NCBI GenBank assembly: GCA_937925695.1
Contig: CALAMD010000055.1
Location: forward strand, 62,001 to 126,000
DNA length: 64,000 nucleotides
Reading direction: 5' to 3'
Source: an uncultured Bacillaceae bacterium
GTDB lineage: Bacteria > Bacillota > Bacilli > Bacillales > Amphibacillaceae
Both the position numbers and the translations under genes were made by a program. Below the pieces are notes generated by a model. The model saw nothing but the letters and a program-made list of their open reading frames with translations, had not been told where the DNA came from and did not search any database. Each line of letters opens with the position of its first letter. Positions within the stretch are counted from its first letter, which is position 1. This document shows positions 34,690-43,718 of this stretch, piece after piece.

Positions 34690-35736
34690 GTGATTTTCAA
34701 AGGCATTATTCTTACTAGTTGTGCAAAAATTAATGGCGAACGTACGATACAATCCATTTACCACTTATTAACTGGTAAAAGATCTATTCAAACTGTTTTA
34801 GATGCCCATTTATATGGATTAGATCATCTTTATGGCATTCATCGCCAGTTATCGTTACAATCCTTTAACAAGATTGTTGCTGATTTAATGCGCAATCATT
34901 ATATCCGCACTAGTCATGAGGATAAAGTATACCTACTCACTGATCGAGGCAAGAAATGGTTGGCAACTCACAAGAAAAAGTTAAAACTCTCATCTTTTCA
35001 AGGTTTTACCTATAATCGTATGGATAGCATTTTTTATGCAAGACTGATTCTATTTATTCAAGTGTTAGCAAATCAACGGATGCAGCATACTGCATATATC
35101 CCTGTCGTCGATCAGCCCTCAATTACAAATTGGGTAAAAAAAACTTACAAGTATTTGTATCCAAATTTAGATCGTCCTGTACATGAGCTATATCGTGAAT
35201 TACATCAAATATTAAGTACACTTTCAAATCTTGAAGCCGATTTATTTGTCAACCGTTTAACTGGCTATAAACAGGTTGGGCTCAGTATCCAACAATTAGC
35301 TCAAATGTATCAAATGAGCGGGGAGGATATACAACTAGTACTTATGAGAATCATTCATCAAATGATTTCAATCATATATACATCCCCATCAGACTATCAA
35401 ATGATGTCCTTAATGCTACGAGATTTGACAAAAATAAACTTATTGACGAACTCAGCTAATGAAACATACAAACTCTTTAAAAAAGGGTACAATTTACAAC
35501 AAATTGCAACGATTCGTCAATTAAAAATGAATACCATTCAAGATCATATAGTGGAAATTGCCCTCTATGATCAAACTATTCCGATTGATCAATTTGTTTC
35601 TGATCAAGCTAAAACTGAAATTATCCAGGCTATTCATCAGGTAAACTCAACCAAACTTAAAACAATTAAACAGCATGTAGGTGAAAAAATCAGTTACTTC
35701 CAAATTCGCCTTGTGCTTACTAGGTATATAAGGTGA
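34690..35736 (+). CDS. ypbB: YpbB-like helix-turn-helix protein, recQ partner
   Basis: This 348-residue cytoplasmic protein resembles B. subtilis YpbB, always found directly before recQ (recS) in Bacillaceae and of unknown function. A shared segment near the N-terminus is INGERTIQSIYHLLTGKRS. The C-terminal half has a RNA polymerase-like/HTH region (KKGYNLQQIATIRQLKMNTIQDHIVEIAL), similar to the HTH_40 domain that accompanies RecQ helicases. The GTG at 34690 is chosen because AAAGGG precedes it and alignment memory of YpbB starts there. recQ begins five bases after the stop, so a joint role is likely but unproven. Confidence 0.82.
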   Translation: MIFKGIILTSCAKINGERTIQSIYHLLTGKRSIQTVLDAHLYGLDHLYGIHRQLSLQSFNKIVADLMRNHYIRTSHEDKVYLLTDRGKKWLATHKKKLKLSSFQGFTYNRMDSIFYARLILFIQVLANQRMQHTAYIPVVDQPSITNWVKKTYKYLYPNLDRPVHELYRELHQILSTLSNLEADLFVNRLTGYKQVGLSIQQLAQMYQMSGEDIQLVLMRIIHQMISIIYTSPSDYQMMSLMLRDLTKINLLTNSANETYKLFKKGYNLQQIATIRQLKMNTIQDHIVEIALYDQTIPIDQFVSDQAKTEIIQAIHQVNSTKLKTIKQHVGEKISYFQIRLVLTRYIR

Positions 35737-35741
35737 TCAAT

Positions 35742-37289
35742 TTGCGACTCATGAATCAATTAGAGACTGTCTTATCAAAACAATTTAATTTACATGCATT
35801 TCGTCCTGGACAAAAGGAAATTATAACTGATTTGTTAAAGGGAAATGATGTTTTAGGTATTTTACCGACTGGATCAGGTAAGTCGTTATGTTATCAATTA
35901 CCGGCAAAACTTCTTCCCGGAACAACGATTGTGGTTTCACCACTCATATCGTTAATGATTGATCAAGTTAAGCAATTACGAGCAAAAGGATTTAAAGATG
36001 TTATTGCGATCAATAGTTTACTAGATTTTAAACAACGAAAAGGAATATATGCTAATTTGTCAGCCTATTCACTCATCTATCTTTCGCCTGAAATCCTCCA
36101 ACAGGATGAGTTACTTAGCTATTTAACAAAAATAGATATACGTTTATTTGTTATCGACGAAGCCCATTGTATTTCACAATGGGGTCATGAATTTAGACCT
36201 GATTATTTAAGATTACATAGCGTTATCGAAATGTTAAATAACCCACCAATCTTAGCCTTGAGCGCTACAGCTAATGAGGATGTTCAAGCTGATATTATTC
36301 ATGCATTAAAAAGACCAAAAATGATCAAACACATTTACCCAATTGATAAGCCAAATATCGCTTTCCATGTTGTACGATTACAGGATGAAGACGAAAAACT
36401 ACATACACTGACAAAGCTTGTTAGCACATATCGCGTGCCAACACTGATTTATTTTTCCCGGCGAGAAGATACTGAGAATATTGCCCATCGGTTAGCTACT
36501 CAACTAGTAGATCGGAAGGTTGCTTTTTATCATGGTGGTTTAGATGCATTTGATCGTCTTATGATTCAACAACAATTTATGAATGATCAATTAGATATCA
36601 TATGCTGTACCAGCGCATTTGGCATGGGAATTGATAAAGACAATGTACGGCTCGTTATCCATTATCATTTTCCCGCCCAGTTAGAATCATTTATTCAAGA
36701 AGTAGGGCGAGCAGGTAGAGATGGTGGGGAAAGTATTAGTGTGCTATTATACACGGAAAATGATGAGATTGTCCCTCAATCTTTCATTCAACAGGAATTA
36801 CCAACAAAACAAGAAATCGCCTACGTGTTCCATCAATTAAGTCAATTAGCAAAGGAGAATAAACAGATTCCGCGGAGTTTGCCTGAAATCATAAATCTAA
36901 TGCAGATCAATGAAACGAAGTGGCGTTATTTATATTTCCAACTTGAATCCCAACACATACTAGCTAACCAACAGATCAATTATGATGCTGATCATTGGCA
37001 ACGAGCTTTTCAACATATTCTTGAGCATCGACACGCACGTTTTCAATATAAGCAAAATAAACTAAATGAAATGCTTAAATGGATACATTCGACTACCTGT
37101 CTGCGGGAAAAGTTATATGCCGAATTTCAATCCTCTTTCCAAAGTCCCGCATTTCAATGTTGTACCAATTGTGGGTTTTCCTTTGCAAATTGGCAACCAG
37201 TGGAACAGTCAACAACAAGCCAACCGATTAAAACTTGGCAAGAACAATTAAAATTATTAATGTTAGGTGAACAGCATGAATCAAAGTGA
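35742..37289 (+). CDS. recQ: ATP-dependent DNA helicase RecQ family (RecS type)
   Basis: This 515-residue superfamily 2 helicase unwinds DNA 3' to 5' in repair and replication restart. Motifs: 0 (FRPGQKEII), I (LPTGSGKSLCYQLPA near residue 50), Ia (VVSPLISLMIDQV), II (VIDEAHCISQWGHEFRPDY near residue 138), III (LALSATAN), IV (IYFSRRE), V (CCTSAFGMGIDKDNVR) and VI (QEVGRAGRDG near residue 325). It has a cysteine cluster near the C-terminus but no HRDC domain, like B. subtilis RecS. TTG at 35742 fits the AAGGTG site; a GTG at 35733 is an alternative. Confidence 0.92.
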   Translation: MRLMNQLETVLSKQFNLHAFRPGQKEIITDLLKGNDVLGILPTGSGKSLCYQLPAKLLPGTTIVVSPLISLMIDQVKQLRAKGFKDVIAINSLLDFKQRKGIYANLSAYSLIYLSPEILQQDELLSYLTKIDIRLFVIDEAHCISQWGHEFRPDYLRLHSVIEMLNNPPILALSATANEDVQADIIHALKRPKMIKHIYPIDKPNIAFHVVRLQDEDEKLHTLTKLVSTYRVPTLIYFSRREDTENIAHRLATQLVDRKVAFYHGGLDAFDRLMIQQQFMNDQLDIICCTSAFGMGIDKDNVRLVIHYHFPAQLESFIQEVGRAGRDGGESISVLLYTENDEIVPQSFIQQELPTKQEIAYVFHQLSQLAKENKQIPRSLPEIINLMQINETKWRYLYFQLESQHILANQQINYDADHWQRAFQHILEHRHARFQYKQNKLNEMLKWIHSTTCLREKLYAEFQSSFQSPAFQCCTNCGFSFANWQPVEQSTTSQPIKTWQEQLKLLMLGEQHESK

Positions 37290-37842
37290 AATGATTAAAC
37301 GGATGACTGACCAAGAGCTCACAAAATCATTGGTATATACACAATTCTTGCTCCTTTTCATCAGTTTAATATTGGGCTTTATCTTGTTTGATCATTTAAT
37401 GGATATCTTTCAGTATTTTAGCTGGAACGTTTCAGAAATAGTGTGTTATGGATTCTTATCAGGTTTATTAATCGTTGTCATTGACCTTATTTTAATGAAG
37501 TATGTTCCTAAAAAATATTTTGATGATGGCGGTATTAATGAGCGTATATTTAAAAATAGATCAATCGGTGGTATATTGATAATAGCATTATGTGTAGCGT
37601 TTACAGAAGAACTATTATTTAGAGGCGTGATTCAAAGTAACTTTGGTTTGCTTATCGCCAGTTTATTGTTCGCCTTCATTCATGTTCGCTATTTACGACA
37701 ACCCTTGTTATTAATTTCTGTCGTTATGATTAGTTTTTATTTCGGTTATTTATTTGAACTAACAGGCAACTTATTAGTTACGATGACATCACATTTTATC
37801 GTTGATTTTTTACTTGGTATCATCATTCGATTTAAAAAATGA
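37276..37842 (+). CDS. CPBP family intramembrane metalloprotease (YpbD-like)
   Basis: This 188-residue membrane protein is of the CPBP (CAAX protease/Abi) family. The motif EELLFRG near residue 112 and the second motif FAFIHV near residue 135 provide the Glu and His of the putative glutamic/metallo active site. About six helices are visible. ATG at 37276 has AGGTG at six bases; the gene overlaps the end of recQ by 14 bases. Position matches B. subtilis ypbD. Substrate is unknown. Confidence 0.82.
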   Translation: MNQSEMIKRMTDQELTKSLVYTQFLLLFISLILGFILFDHLMDIFQYFSWNVSEIVCYGFLSGLLIVVIDLILMKYVPKKYFDDGGINERIFKNRSIGGILIIALCVAFTEELLFRGVIQSNFGLLIASLLFAFIHVRYLRQPLLLISVVMISFYFGYLFELTGNLLVTMTSHFIVDFLLGIIIRFKK

Positions 37843-37852
37843 GGTGTGGTGA

Positions 37853-38113
37853 ATGGTAAATGATATGAACAAACACATCAACGAACAAACAGAAATAATG
37901 AATCATCCTAGGGATGAGGTGAATGAACAAGTACAAAGAATAGACGTGCTTAATCTACCACCTCGTAAATCCGTCCATGATCTACAAAAAAAACGAGTTA
38001 AAATAAAGCTGTCACGACCATTTATGCGGTTCATTAGTGTAACGCTATTTGTTCTTTTGATCATCTTAACAATTATGTATTTGCTTTATAAAGATGGATT
38101 TATTTTCGGCTAA
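37853..38113 (+). CDS. Small single-pass membrane protein in the ypbE position
   Basis: This 86-residue protein has a hydrophilic N-terminal part (VLNLPPRKSVHDLQKKR near residue 33), a basic stretch and one membrane helix at about residues 58-79, leaving only a few residues outside. It occupies the place where B. subtilis has ypbE, which carries a LysM cell-wall domain beyond its membrane helix; here there is no LysM. It could be a shortened YpbE or an unrelated small protein. GAGGTG lies upstream of the ATG. Confidence 0.6.
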   Translation: MVNDMNKHINEQTEIMNHPRDEVNEQVQRIDVLNLPPRKSVHDLQKKRVKIKLSRPFMRFISVTLFVLLIILTIMYLLYKDGFIFG

Positions 38114-38237
38114 CATGTATTATTCTTTTACTCATACTATTTGATGTTAGTTTCAAGTCATTTCATAAGCTACTTTTATCACTTCATCTAACAAAAAACG
38201 AACCTATATTTACGGATAAAAATCATATTAATCTTAT

Positions 38238-38266
38238 TTGCTGAGTTTAAAAATAAACACTATAAT
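38238..38266 (+). promoter_or_regulatory. Sigma-A promoter upstream of mecB
   Basis: TATAAT (38261-38266) is an exact -10; TTGCTG (38238-38243) is a partial -35 at the ideal 17-base distance. It lies 66 bases before the mecB start. Confidence 0.5.
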
Positions 38267-38331
38267 AGATATACTTATGATTGATTTTCGCCATCAATAT
38301 GAGGCAAGGAATGATTGGAGGGGAATGCCAC

Positions 38332-38910
38332 ATGCGAATCGAATGGATCTCAGCAAATCAATTTTCAATTTATTTAACCTTTGATGATTTAGTTGAGCGT
38401 GGCTTTACAGAGGAAGATCTTTGGCATGATGCGACAAGTGTACAAAATTTATTCAGTGATATGATGTATGAAGCAAGTTCAGAATTAGGTTTTGAACTAG
38501 AGGGTATGTTACTTGTTCAAGTCCATCTGATGCAGTCACAAGGGATGCATATCATTGTAACCCAGCAATTAGAAGACTTCGATGATGAAGATTATGTGGA
38601 AATGAAAGTGACTTTAGATGAAAGCAAAGAACTTATCTTTGCCTTTGCAGAATTTGAAGATATCATTCAAGTCTCCTCAAATTTACAAGCGATGGCTTTC
38701 GATGGCGGGAAAGTATATTATTATCATGATTACTATTATATGTTGCTTGATGATGATGAATTAAACGAGTTAAATAAAGAGAATTTAATTGCTATCATGG
38801 CAGAGTATTCACAACCGTCCATTATCACTTCACACCGTTTGGAAGAATACGGAAAATGCATTTATCCGTCCCATGCGGTCAAAAACATCATTGAGCAATT
38901 TTATAAATAA
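38332..38910 (+). CDS. mecB: MecA-family ClpC adaptor protein (MecB/YpbH-like)
   Basis: This 192-residue protein belongs to the MecA family, which brings substrates to the ClpCP protease. The N-terminal substrate-binding part begins MRIEWISANQFSIYLTFDDL and is followed by GFTEEDLW; the middle is very acidic, and the C-terminal ClpC-binding domain includes SSNLQAMAFDGGKVYYYHDYY. The ATG at 38332 has TGGAGGGG upstream; longer frames from 38281 begin before it and are not supported. Location just before the glutamate dehydrogenase region matches ypbH (mecB) rather than mecA. Confidence 0.85.
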   Translation: MRIEWISANQFSIYLTFDDLVERGFTEEDLWHDATSVQNLFSDMMYEASSELGFELEGMLLVQVHLMQSQGMHIIVTQQLEDFDDEDYVEMKVTLDESKELIFAFAEFEDIIQVSSNLQAMAFDGGKVYYYHDYYYMLLDDDELNELNKENLIAIMAEYSQPSIITSHRLEEYGKCIYPSHAVKNIIEQFYK

Positions 38911-38942
38911 TTGTGTCAGTTGCTAGTTAAGGAGAGAAAATT

Positions 38943-39875
38943 ATGAGAATAGCAGTACTTTATGGTGGTGTTTCCGGAGAACGAGAAGTTTCCTTATCTA
39001 CTGGTAAAGGTGTTGTTAATGCTTTGCAAAAGAAACACCATGAAGTTATTGAAATTGACTTTAATCCTAATCGTTTAGATGAACTGATTGATTTAGATGT
39101 TGATTTAGTCTTCATTGGTTTACATGGAAAGTATGGAGAAGATGGCCGAATCCAAGGCTTTTTAGACATGCTAGGGATACCTTACGTAGGTTCAAATGTA
39201 CTCGCTTCGGCATTAGCAATGGATAAAGCAAAAGCGAAACAAATATTTGCTAATTATAATATACCTGTGGCAAACAGCTTATCTTTTCAAATCACAACCG
39301 AGACAAACATGGATCAAATCATCGAACAAATTAAAAACACATTTAATACTCCCTTTGTCATCAAACCAAATCGAGAAGGTTCAACATTGGGCCTAACAGT
39401 TGTTAACAATGAAAATGAGATTAAAGATGCCCTTGAGAAAGCCATCGCATGTGACGATGTTATCTTAGTAGAAGAGTTTATTGATGGTATGGAAATAACT
39501 GTACCTGTATTAGGAAAACCGGGCAGTGAAGAAGCGTTACCTATCATTGAAATTATACCTAAAAATGAACTATATGATTATGAATCGAAATATACACCTG
39601 GAGGAAGTGAACACATCGTTCCAGCCAGAATAGATTCAGAAACAACCAAAAAAATTCAAGCCTATGCCGTCTCGGCACATCAGGCATTAGGATGTAAAAC
39701 TTATTCAAGAGTTGATTTTATTTTAACGAAGGAGAATATTCCTGTTATTTTAGAGGTCAATACATTGCCGGGCATGACACCGACAAGTCTATTTCCTGAT
39801 GCTGCTAAAGCGATCGGAATGACTTATGATGATTTAATAGAAAAGTTGGTAGAACTTTCGATATCAGCTTCATAA
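38943..39875 (+). CDS. ddl: D-alanine--D-alanine ligase (short form)
   Basis: Ddl joins two D-alanines for peptidoglycan precursors. The 310-residue ATP-grasp enzyme shows LYGGVSGEREVSL at the N-terminus, FIGLHGKYGEDG near residue 58, FVIKPNREGSTLG near residue 139, LVEEFIDGMEITV, and the magnesium-binding EVNTLPGMTPTSLFP near residue 275. Its size is that of the short DdlB type, about 40-50 residues less than the usual Bacillus Ddl. Its place between mecB and the glutamate dehydrogenase is not that of B. subtilis ddl, so it may be a second copy. Confidence 0.92.
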   Translation: MRIAVLYGGVSGEREVSLSTGKGVVNALQKKHHEVIEIDFNPNRLDELIDLDVDLVFIGLHGKYGEDGRIQGFLDMLGIPYVGSNVLASALAMDKAKAKQIFANYNIPVANSLSFQITTETNMDQIIEQIKNTFNTPFVIKPNREGSTLGLTVVNNENEIKDALEKAIACDDVILVEEFIDGMEITVPVLGKPGSEEALPIIEIIPKNELYDYESKYTPGGSEHIVPARIDSETTKKIQAYAVSAHQALGCKTYSRVDFILTKENIPVILEVNTLPGMTPTSLFPDAAKAIGMTYDDLIEKLVELSISAS

Positions 39876-39903
39876 ATTTCCCTGTTAATTTTTGAAAATT
39901 TGA

Positions 39904-39931
39904 TTGCATATTTACGATGAAAGTGTATACT
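39904..39931 (+). promoter_or_regulatory. Probable sigma-A promoter of the glutamate dehydrogenase gene
   Basis: TTGCAT (39904-39909) and TATACT (39926-39931) are 16 bases apart, 64 bases before the start codon. Confidence 0.45.
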
Positions 39932-39995
39932 TATCAACGAATAAAGCTATTTTTACTATTGTTCTGATTATTAGTAAATCATAGGAGGTAAAGTC

Positions 39996-41276
39996 ATGGG
40001 AGCCGATAAAGCAGTAGATGCCACCTTATTAGAAAAAGAACATGTAGAGTTATTATCATCGACACGCCAAATCGTTAAAGATGCTTTAGATAGACTCGGA
40101 TATCCGATTGAAGTTTATGAATTATTAAAGGATTCAATGAAAATACTTAAAGTGAGAATTCCTGTTAAAATGGATGATGGATCAACCAAAGTATTTACCG
40201 GATTTCGTGCCCAACATAACCATGCGGTCGGGCCTACTAAAGGTGGCGTTCGCTTCCATCCTAATGTTACCGAAACGCAGGTTAATGCACTCGCCATCTG
40301 GATGAGTATTAAAGCAGGTGTGATGAATTTACCATATGGTGGGGGCGCTGGCGGGATCATTTGTGATCCTCGCGAGATGTCGTTTAGAGAATTAGAATCA
40401 TTGAGTCGTGGATACGTTCGAGCAATTAGTCAATTCGTTGGACCAACTAAAGATATACCAGCCCCTGATGTATTTACCAATTCACAAATCATGGCTTGGA
40501 TGATGGATGAATATAGTAAAATAAATGAGGATATTAATCCAGGATTTATTACCGGCAAACCAATCGTTCTTGGTGGTACCCATGGTCGTCAAACAGCAAA
40601 AGCTAAGGGAGTTACAATTTGCATCCAAGAAGCGGCCAAAAAACGAGGCATCAGGTTAAATGGTGCAAAAGTAATCGTCCAGGGTTTTGGCAATACGGGT
40701 AGCCTACTAGCAAAGTTTTTACATGACCGTGGTGCTATTGTCATTGGTATTAGCGATGCCTACGGTGCATTATATGATCCAGATGGATTAGATATTGATT
40801 ATTTATTAGATCGTCGTGATAGCTTTGGAACGGTTACCAAACTATTTAGCAATACGATTTCAAATGAAGAATTATTGACCTTAGATTGTGATATTCTTGT
40901 TCCAGCAGCTACCGATAAACAAATTACGAAAGATAATGCTGATCAAATTAAAGCAAAAATTGTCGTTGAAGCTGTCAATGGTCCAACTACGATAGAAGCA
41001 ACAAAAACACTTACCGAAAAAGGAGTATTTATCGTTCCTGATGTATTAGCTTCATCTGGCGGTGTAACAGTTTCATATTTTGAATGGGTTCAAAATAACC
41101 AAGGATATTATTGGACCGAAGAAGAAATCCATCACAAACTTGAAGAGACAATGATCGATTCTTTCAATTCTGTATATGAAGTTGCTAAAACGAGACGAGT
41201 TGATATGCGCTTAGCCTCCTATATGGTTGGTGTGAGAAAAATTGCTGAAGCAGCGCGTTTCCGAGGATGGGTCTAA
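39996..41276 (+). CDS. gudB: Glutamate dehydrogenase, GudB/RocG type, catalytic Lys replaced
   Basis: The 426-residue protein is a close relative of NAD-dependent glutamate dehydrogenases GudB/RocG. Substrate-site pieces are intact: GPTKGGVRFHP (first Lys), MSIKAGVM (second Lys, residue 106) and PTKDIPAPDVFT with the catalytic Asp. The dinucleotide fold has QGFGNTGSLLAKFL. However, the active-site signature reads LPYGGGAGGIICDP: residue 118, encoded by GCT at 40347-40349, is Ala where the family has the catalytic Lys (GGGKGG). The 9-base duplication that inactivates gudB in laboratory B. subtilis is absent. The enzyme may be inactive or regulatory. AGGAGG precedes the ATG. Confidence 0.9.
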   Translation: MGADKAVDATLLEKEHVELLSSTRQIVKDALDRLGYPIEVYELLKDSMKILKVRIPVKMDDGSTKVFTGFRAQHNHAVGPTKGGVRFHPNVTETQVNALAIWMSIKAGVMNLPYGGGAGGIICDPREMSFRELESLSRGYVRAISQFVGPTKDIPAPDVFTNSQIMAWMMDEYSKINEDINPGFITGKPIVLGGTHGRQTAKAKGVTICIQEAAKKRGIRLNGAKVIVQGFGNTGSLLAKFLHDRGAIVIGISDAYGALYDPDGLDIDYLLDRRDSFGTVTKLFSNTISNEELLTLDCDILVPAATDKQITKDNADQIKAKIVVEAVNGPTTIEATKTLTEKGVFIVPDVLASSGGVTVSYFEWVQNNQGYYWTEEEIHHKLEETMIDSFNSVYEVAKTRRVDMRLASYMVGVRKIAEAARFRGWV

Positions 41277-41333
41277 TTCATCCCATTTATAAATTGGATA
41301 CCGACACAAGGAGACCTAGACCAACAATCTGCT

Positions 41334-41375
41334 AAACCTTTGAAGTCATCAATGATGACCTCAAAGGTTTTTTTA
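41334..41375 (+). terminator. Terminator after glutamate dehydrogenase
   Basis: A 17-position stem with one mismatch (41334-41350 with 41354-41370) has a three-base AAT loop and seven or more T residues. Confidence 0.9.
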
Positions 41376-41378
41376 TTT

Positions 41379-41409
41379 TGCAAAACATTCCCATCTTCCA
41401 TACATAATA
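41379..41409 (+). promoter_or_regulatory. Sigma-G promoter of sleB-ypeB
   Basis: TGCAAA (41379-41384; consensus TGMATA, five of six) and CATAATA (41403-41409; consensus CATNNTA, exact) are 18 bases apart, 54 bases before sleB. sleB-ypeB is forespore-specific in Bacillus. Confidence 0.6.
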
Positions 41410-41463
41410 ATGATGTTTTTTTCAGACAATAACGAACAGAGAAAGATATTGGGAGGCAATAAC

Positions 41464-42264
41464 ATGATAAAAAAAATAAAATATTTAGTCGTTGTCATCG
41501 TATTGTTATGCATAGGTTTTCAAACTACGATTACACCAAAGACAGTAGATGCATTTAGTTCACAAGTCATTCATCAAGGATCGATGGGTGATGATGTCAT
41601 AGAATTACAAGCACGATTACAATATTTAGGGTTTTATAACGGAAAAATCGATGGTGTTTTTGGTTGGGGAACATACTGGGCATTACGAAATTTTCAATAT
41701 GAATTTGGTTTAGAAATTGATGGAATGGCAGGAGAAGATACAAAAGATATGTTGGTAAGGGCTAGTGAGTATGATGAAGCATATGTAAAGGAACAAATTA
41801 ATCAAGGTAAAAAATTCACCCACTATGGTGGGAATGATCGAGAAAATAATACAGAAACTGAAAATCAAGAAACACCTTCAACGGCTGCTGTGAATGTACC
41901 ACAAGGATATTCACAAAATGACATTCAATTAATGGCGAATGCTGTATACGGTGAAGCAAGAGGCGAACCTTATGAAGGGCAAGTGGCTGTAGCGGCAGTC
42001 ATTTTAAATCGGGTTCAAAGTCCTTCATTTCCAAATACCATTGCTGGGGTAATCTTTGAACCTCGGGCTTTTACAGCTGTAGCCGATGGACAAATTTGGT
42101 TAACGCCAAATGAAACGGCTAAACAGGCTGTATTGGATGCGATCAATGGCTGGGATCCTTCTGGCAATGCCCTATATTATTTTAATCCTGATACAGCAAC
42201 TTCAGCCTGGATCTGGAGTCGACCACAGATTAAGAAAATTGGACAACATATCTTTTGTAAATAG
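41464..42264 (+). CDS. sleB: Spore cortex-lytic enzyme SleB
   Basis: SleB is a lytic transglycosylase that degrades spore cortex during germination. The 266-residue protein has a signal peptide (residues 1-33), a peptidoglycan-binding domain (about 38-100; GSMGDDVIELQARLQYLGFY, then FGWGTYWALRNFQ), a Glu/Asn-rich linker and the hydrolase_2 catalytic domain with the Glu in NAVYGEARGEPYEGQVAVAA near residue 162 and a final CK. ATG at 41464 has GGGAGG upstream; the ATG at 41410 lies beyond the promoter start and is rejected. ypeB follows after 17 bases. Confidence 0.94.
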   Translation: MIKKIKYLVVVIVLLCIGFQTTITPKTVDAFSSQVIHQGSMGDDVIELQARLQYLGFYNGKIDGVFGWGTYWALRNFQYEFGLEIDGMAGEDTKDMLVRASEYDEAYVKEQINQGKKFTHYGGNDRENNTETENQETPSTAAVNVPQGYSQNDIQLMANAVYGEARGEPYEGQVAVAAVILNRVQSPSFPNTIAGVIFEPRAFTAVADGQIWLTPNETAKQAVLDAINGWDPSGNALYYFNPDTATSAWIWSRPQIKKIGQHIFCK

Positions 42265-42281
42265 AAAGGAAGGCGACATCA

Positions 42282-43628
42282 ATGTTTCGTTGGATCATCA
42301 TATCTATTTTATCCCTTGGAGTCATTGGCACAACCTATTGGGGATATCAAGAACATCAAGAAAAGAATGCAATCCTTATTCAAGCAGAAAATACGTATCA
42401 ACGCGCTTTTCATGAACTTACTTATCATATTGACTTACTACATGATAAGATTGGTTCATCATTGGCGATGAATTCTAACGATAGTCTATCACCTCAATTA
42501 GTGGAAATATGGCGTATCACTGCAGATGCCCATGCTAATGTTGGTCAGTTACCATTGTCACTTTTACCCTTTAACAAAACAGAAGAGTTTTTAGCAAATA
42601 TAGGTAATTTTACCTACCGGGTTGCTGTTAGAGACTTAGAGACAGACCCACTTAATGAAGATGAACTCGCTACACTAGAGGGTTTGTATGAACAGTCTGG
42701 TGAAATCAAAGACGAATTAAGACAAGTACAACACACTGCTTTAAGTAACAATTTACGTTGGATGGATGTTCAATTAGCATTAGCCACAGAAGATGAACAA
42801 ATGGATAACACAATTGTCGATGGATTTCAAACAGTAGAGAAAAAAGTAGAAGGTTATTCAGAAGCGGCCAATTTTGACACATTAATTGGTGACCATACAT
42901 CAGAAGTTCATGACTATCTCTTCGTAAATGAAGAACCATTAACTGAGGAAGAAATTATCGAACGCAGTAAAGAAATATTTGATGTAAAAAGTGATGAAAA
43001 TCTATCAATTACTAAAAGTGGTGATGGTGCTGATATCTCAGTTTACAGTGTGTCATATCAAAATGAACAAAAATACGGCTATATGGATATAACTGAACAA
43101 GGTGGTCATCCCATTACTCTCTTAATTAATCGTCCTATAAATGAGAAAAATTTAAGCTTATATGACGGTCTACAGGAAGCAACAAACTATTTAGAAGAAT
43201 ATGGATTTGATAATATGGTCGTTTTTCAAAGCACACAATACGATAATATAGGTGTCTATTCATTTCTATATGCTGAAGATGATGTGCGCATTCACTCAGA
43301 TTCTGTCGAAATCAAAATAGCCCTTGATGACGGGGATATCCTAGGACTGTCAGCTAAAAATTATTTGATGAACCATCGTCAGCGAGAAATTCCTAAACCT
43401 GCCTTATCGCCAGAGGAAGCAAAAGAACAAGTCAATAGTCAAGTAGAGATTCAAGAAGAGTTTTTAGCGATTATTGATAATGAGTTTGGTGAAGAAGTGC
43501 TCGTATATGAGTTTTTAGGAATCTTAAATGATGACACATTCCGGATCTTTATCAATGCCATGGATGGAAGGGAAGAAAAAGTGGAGAAATTAATGAATTC
43601 CGAATTAAACTTTGCTCAAGGCTTATAA
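42282..43628 (+). CDS. ypeB: Germination protein YpeB
   Basis: YpeB (448 residues) is required for SleB to be deposited and kept inactive in the spore. It has an N-terminal membrane anchor or uncleaved signal at residues 2-20, a helical domain (about 25-200) and C-terminal PepSY repeats (about 210-445; e.g. ISVYSVSYQNEQKYGYMDIT and the final KEQVNSQVEIQEE). The C-terminal stop lies in the stem of a terminator. It is co-transcribed with sleB. Confidence 0.93.
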   Translation: MFRWIIISILSLGVIGTTYWGYQEHQEKNAILIQAENTYQRAFHELTYHIDLLHDKIGSSLAMNSNDSLSPQLVEIWRITADAHANVGQLPLSLLPFNKTEEFLANIGNFTYRVAVRDLETDPLNEDELATLEGLYEQSGEIKDELRQVQHTALSNNLRWMDVQLALATEDEQMDNTIVDGFQTVEKKVEGYSEAANFDTLIGDHTSEVHDYLFVNEEPLTEEEIIERSKEIFDVKSDENLSITKSGDGADISVYSVSYQNEQKYGYMDITEQGGHPITLLINRPINEKNLSLYDGLQEATNYLEEYGFDNMVVFQSTQYDNIGVYSFLYAEDDVRIHSDSVEIKIALDDGDILGLSAKNYLMNHRQREIPKPALSPEEAKEQVNSQVEIQEEFLAIIDNEFGEEVLVYEFLGILNDDTFRIFINAMDGREEKVEKLMNSELNFAQGL

Positions 43629-43655
43629 CAATACGTGTAAGCCTTTTCTTTTTCT
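43618..43655 (+). terminator. Terminator after ypeB
   Basis: AAGGCTTA pairs with TAAGCCTT around a 12-base loop, followed by TTCTTTTTCTT. The stem overlaps the ypeB stop codon. Confidence 0.75.
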
Positions 43656-43718
43656 TGTATATTTGTCATAATATAGTTATTACTAAGAAATCAAGAGGAA
43701 AGTTTTGGGGGCTGGATT

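Noticed and set aside
40320..40365. Nine-base duplication that makes gudB cryptic in laboratory B. subtilis
   Set aside because: The region around the active site was read codon by codon; no tandem repeat is present. The anomaly here is a Lys to Ala change instead.
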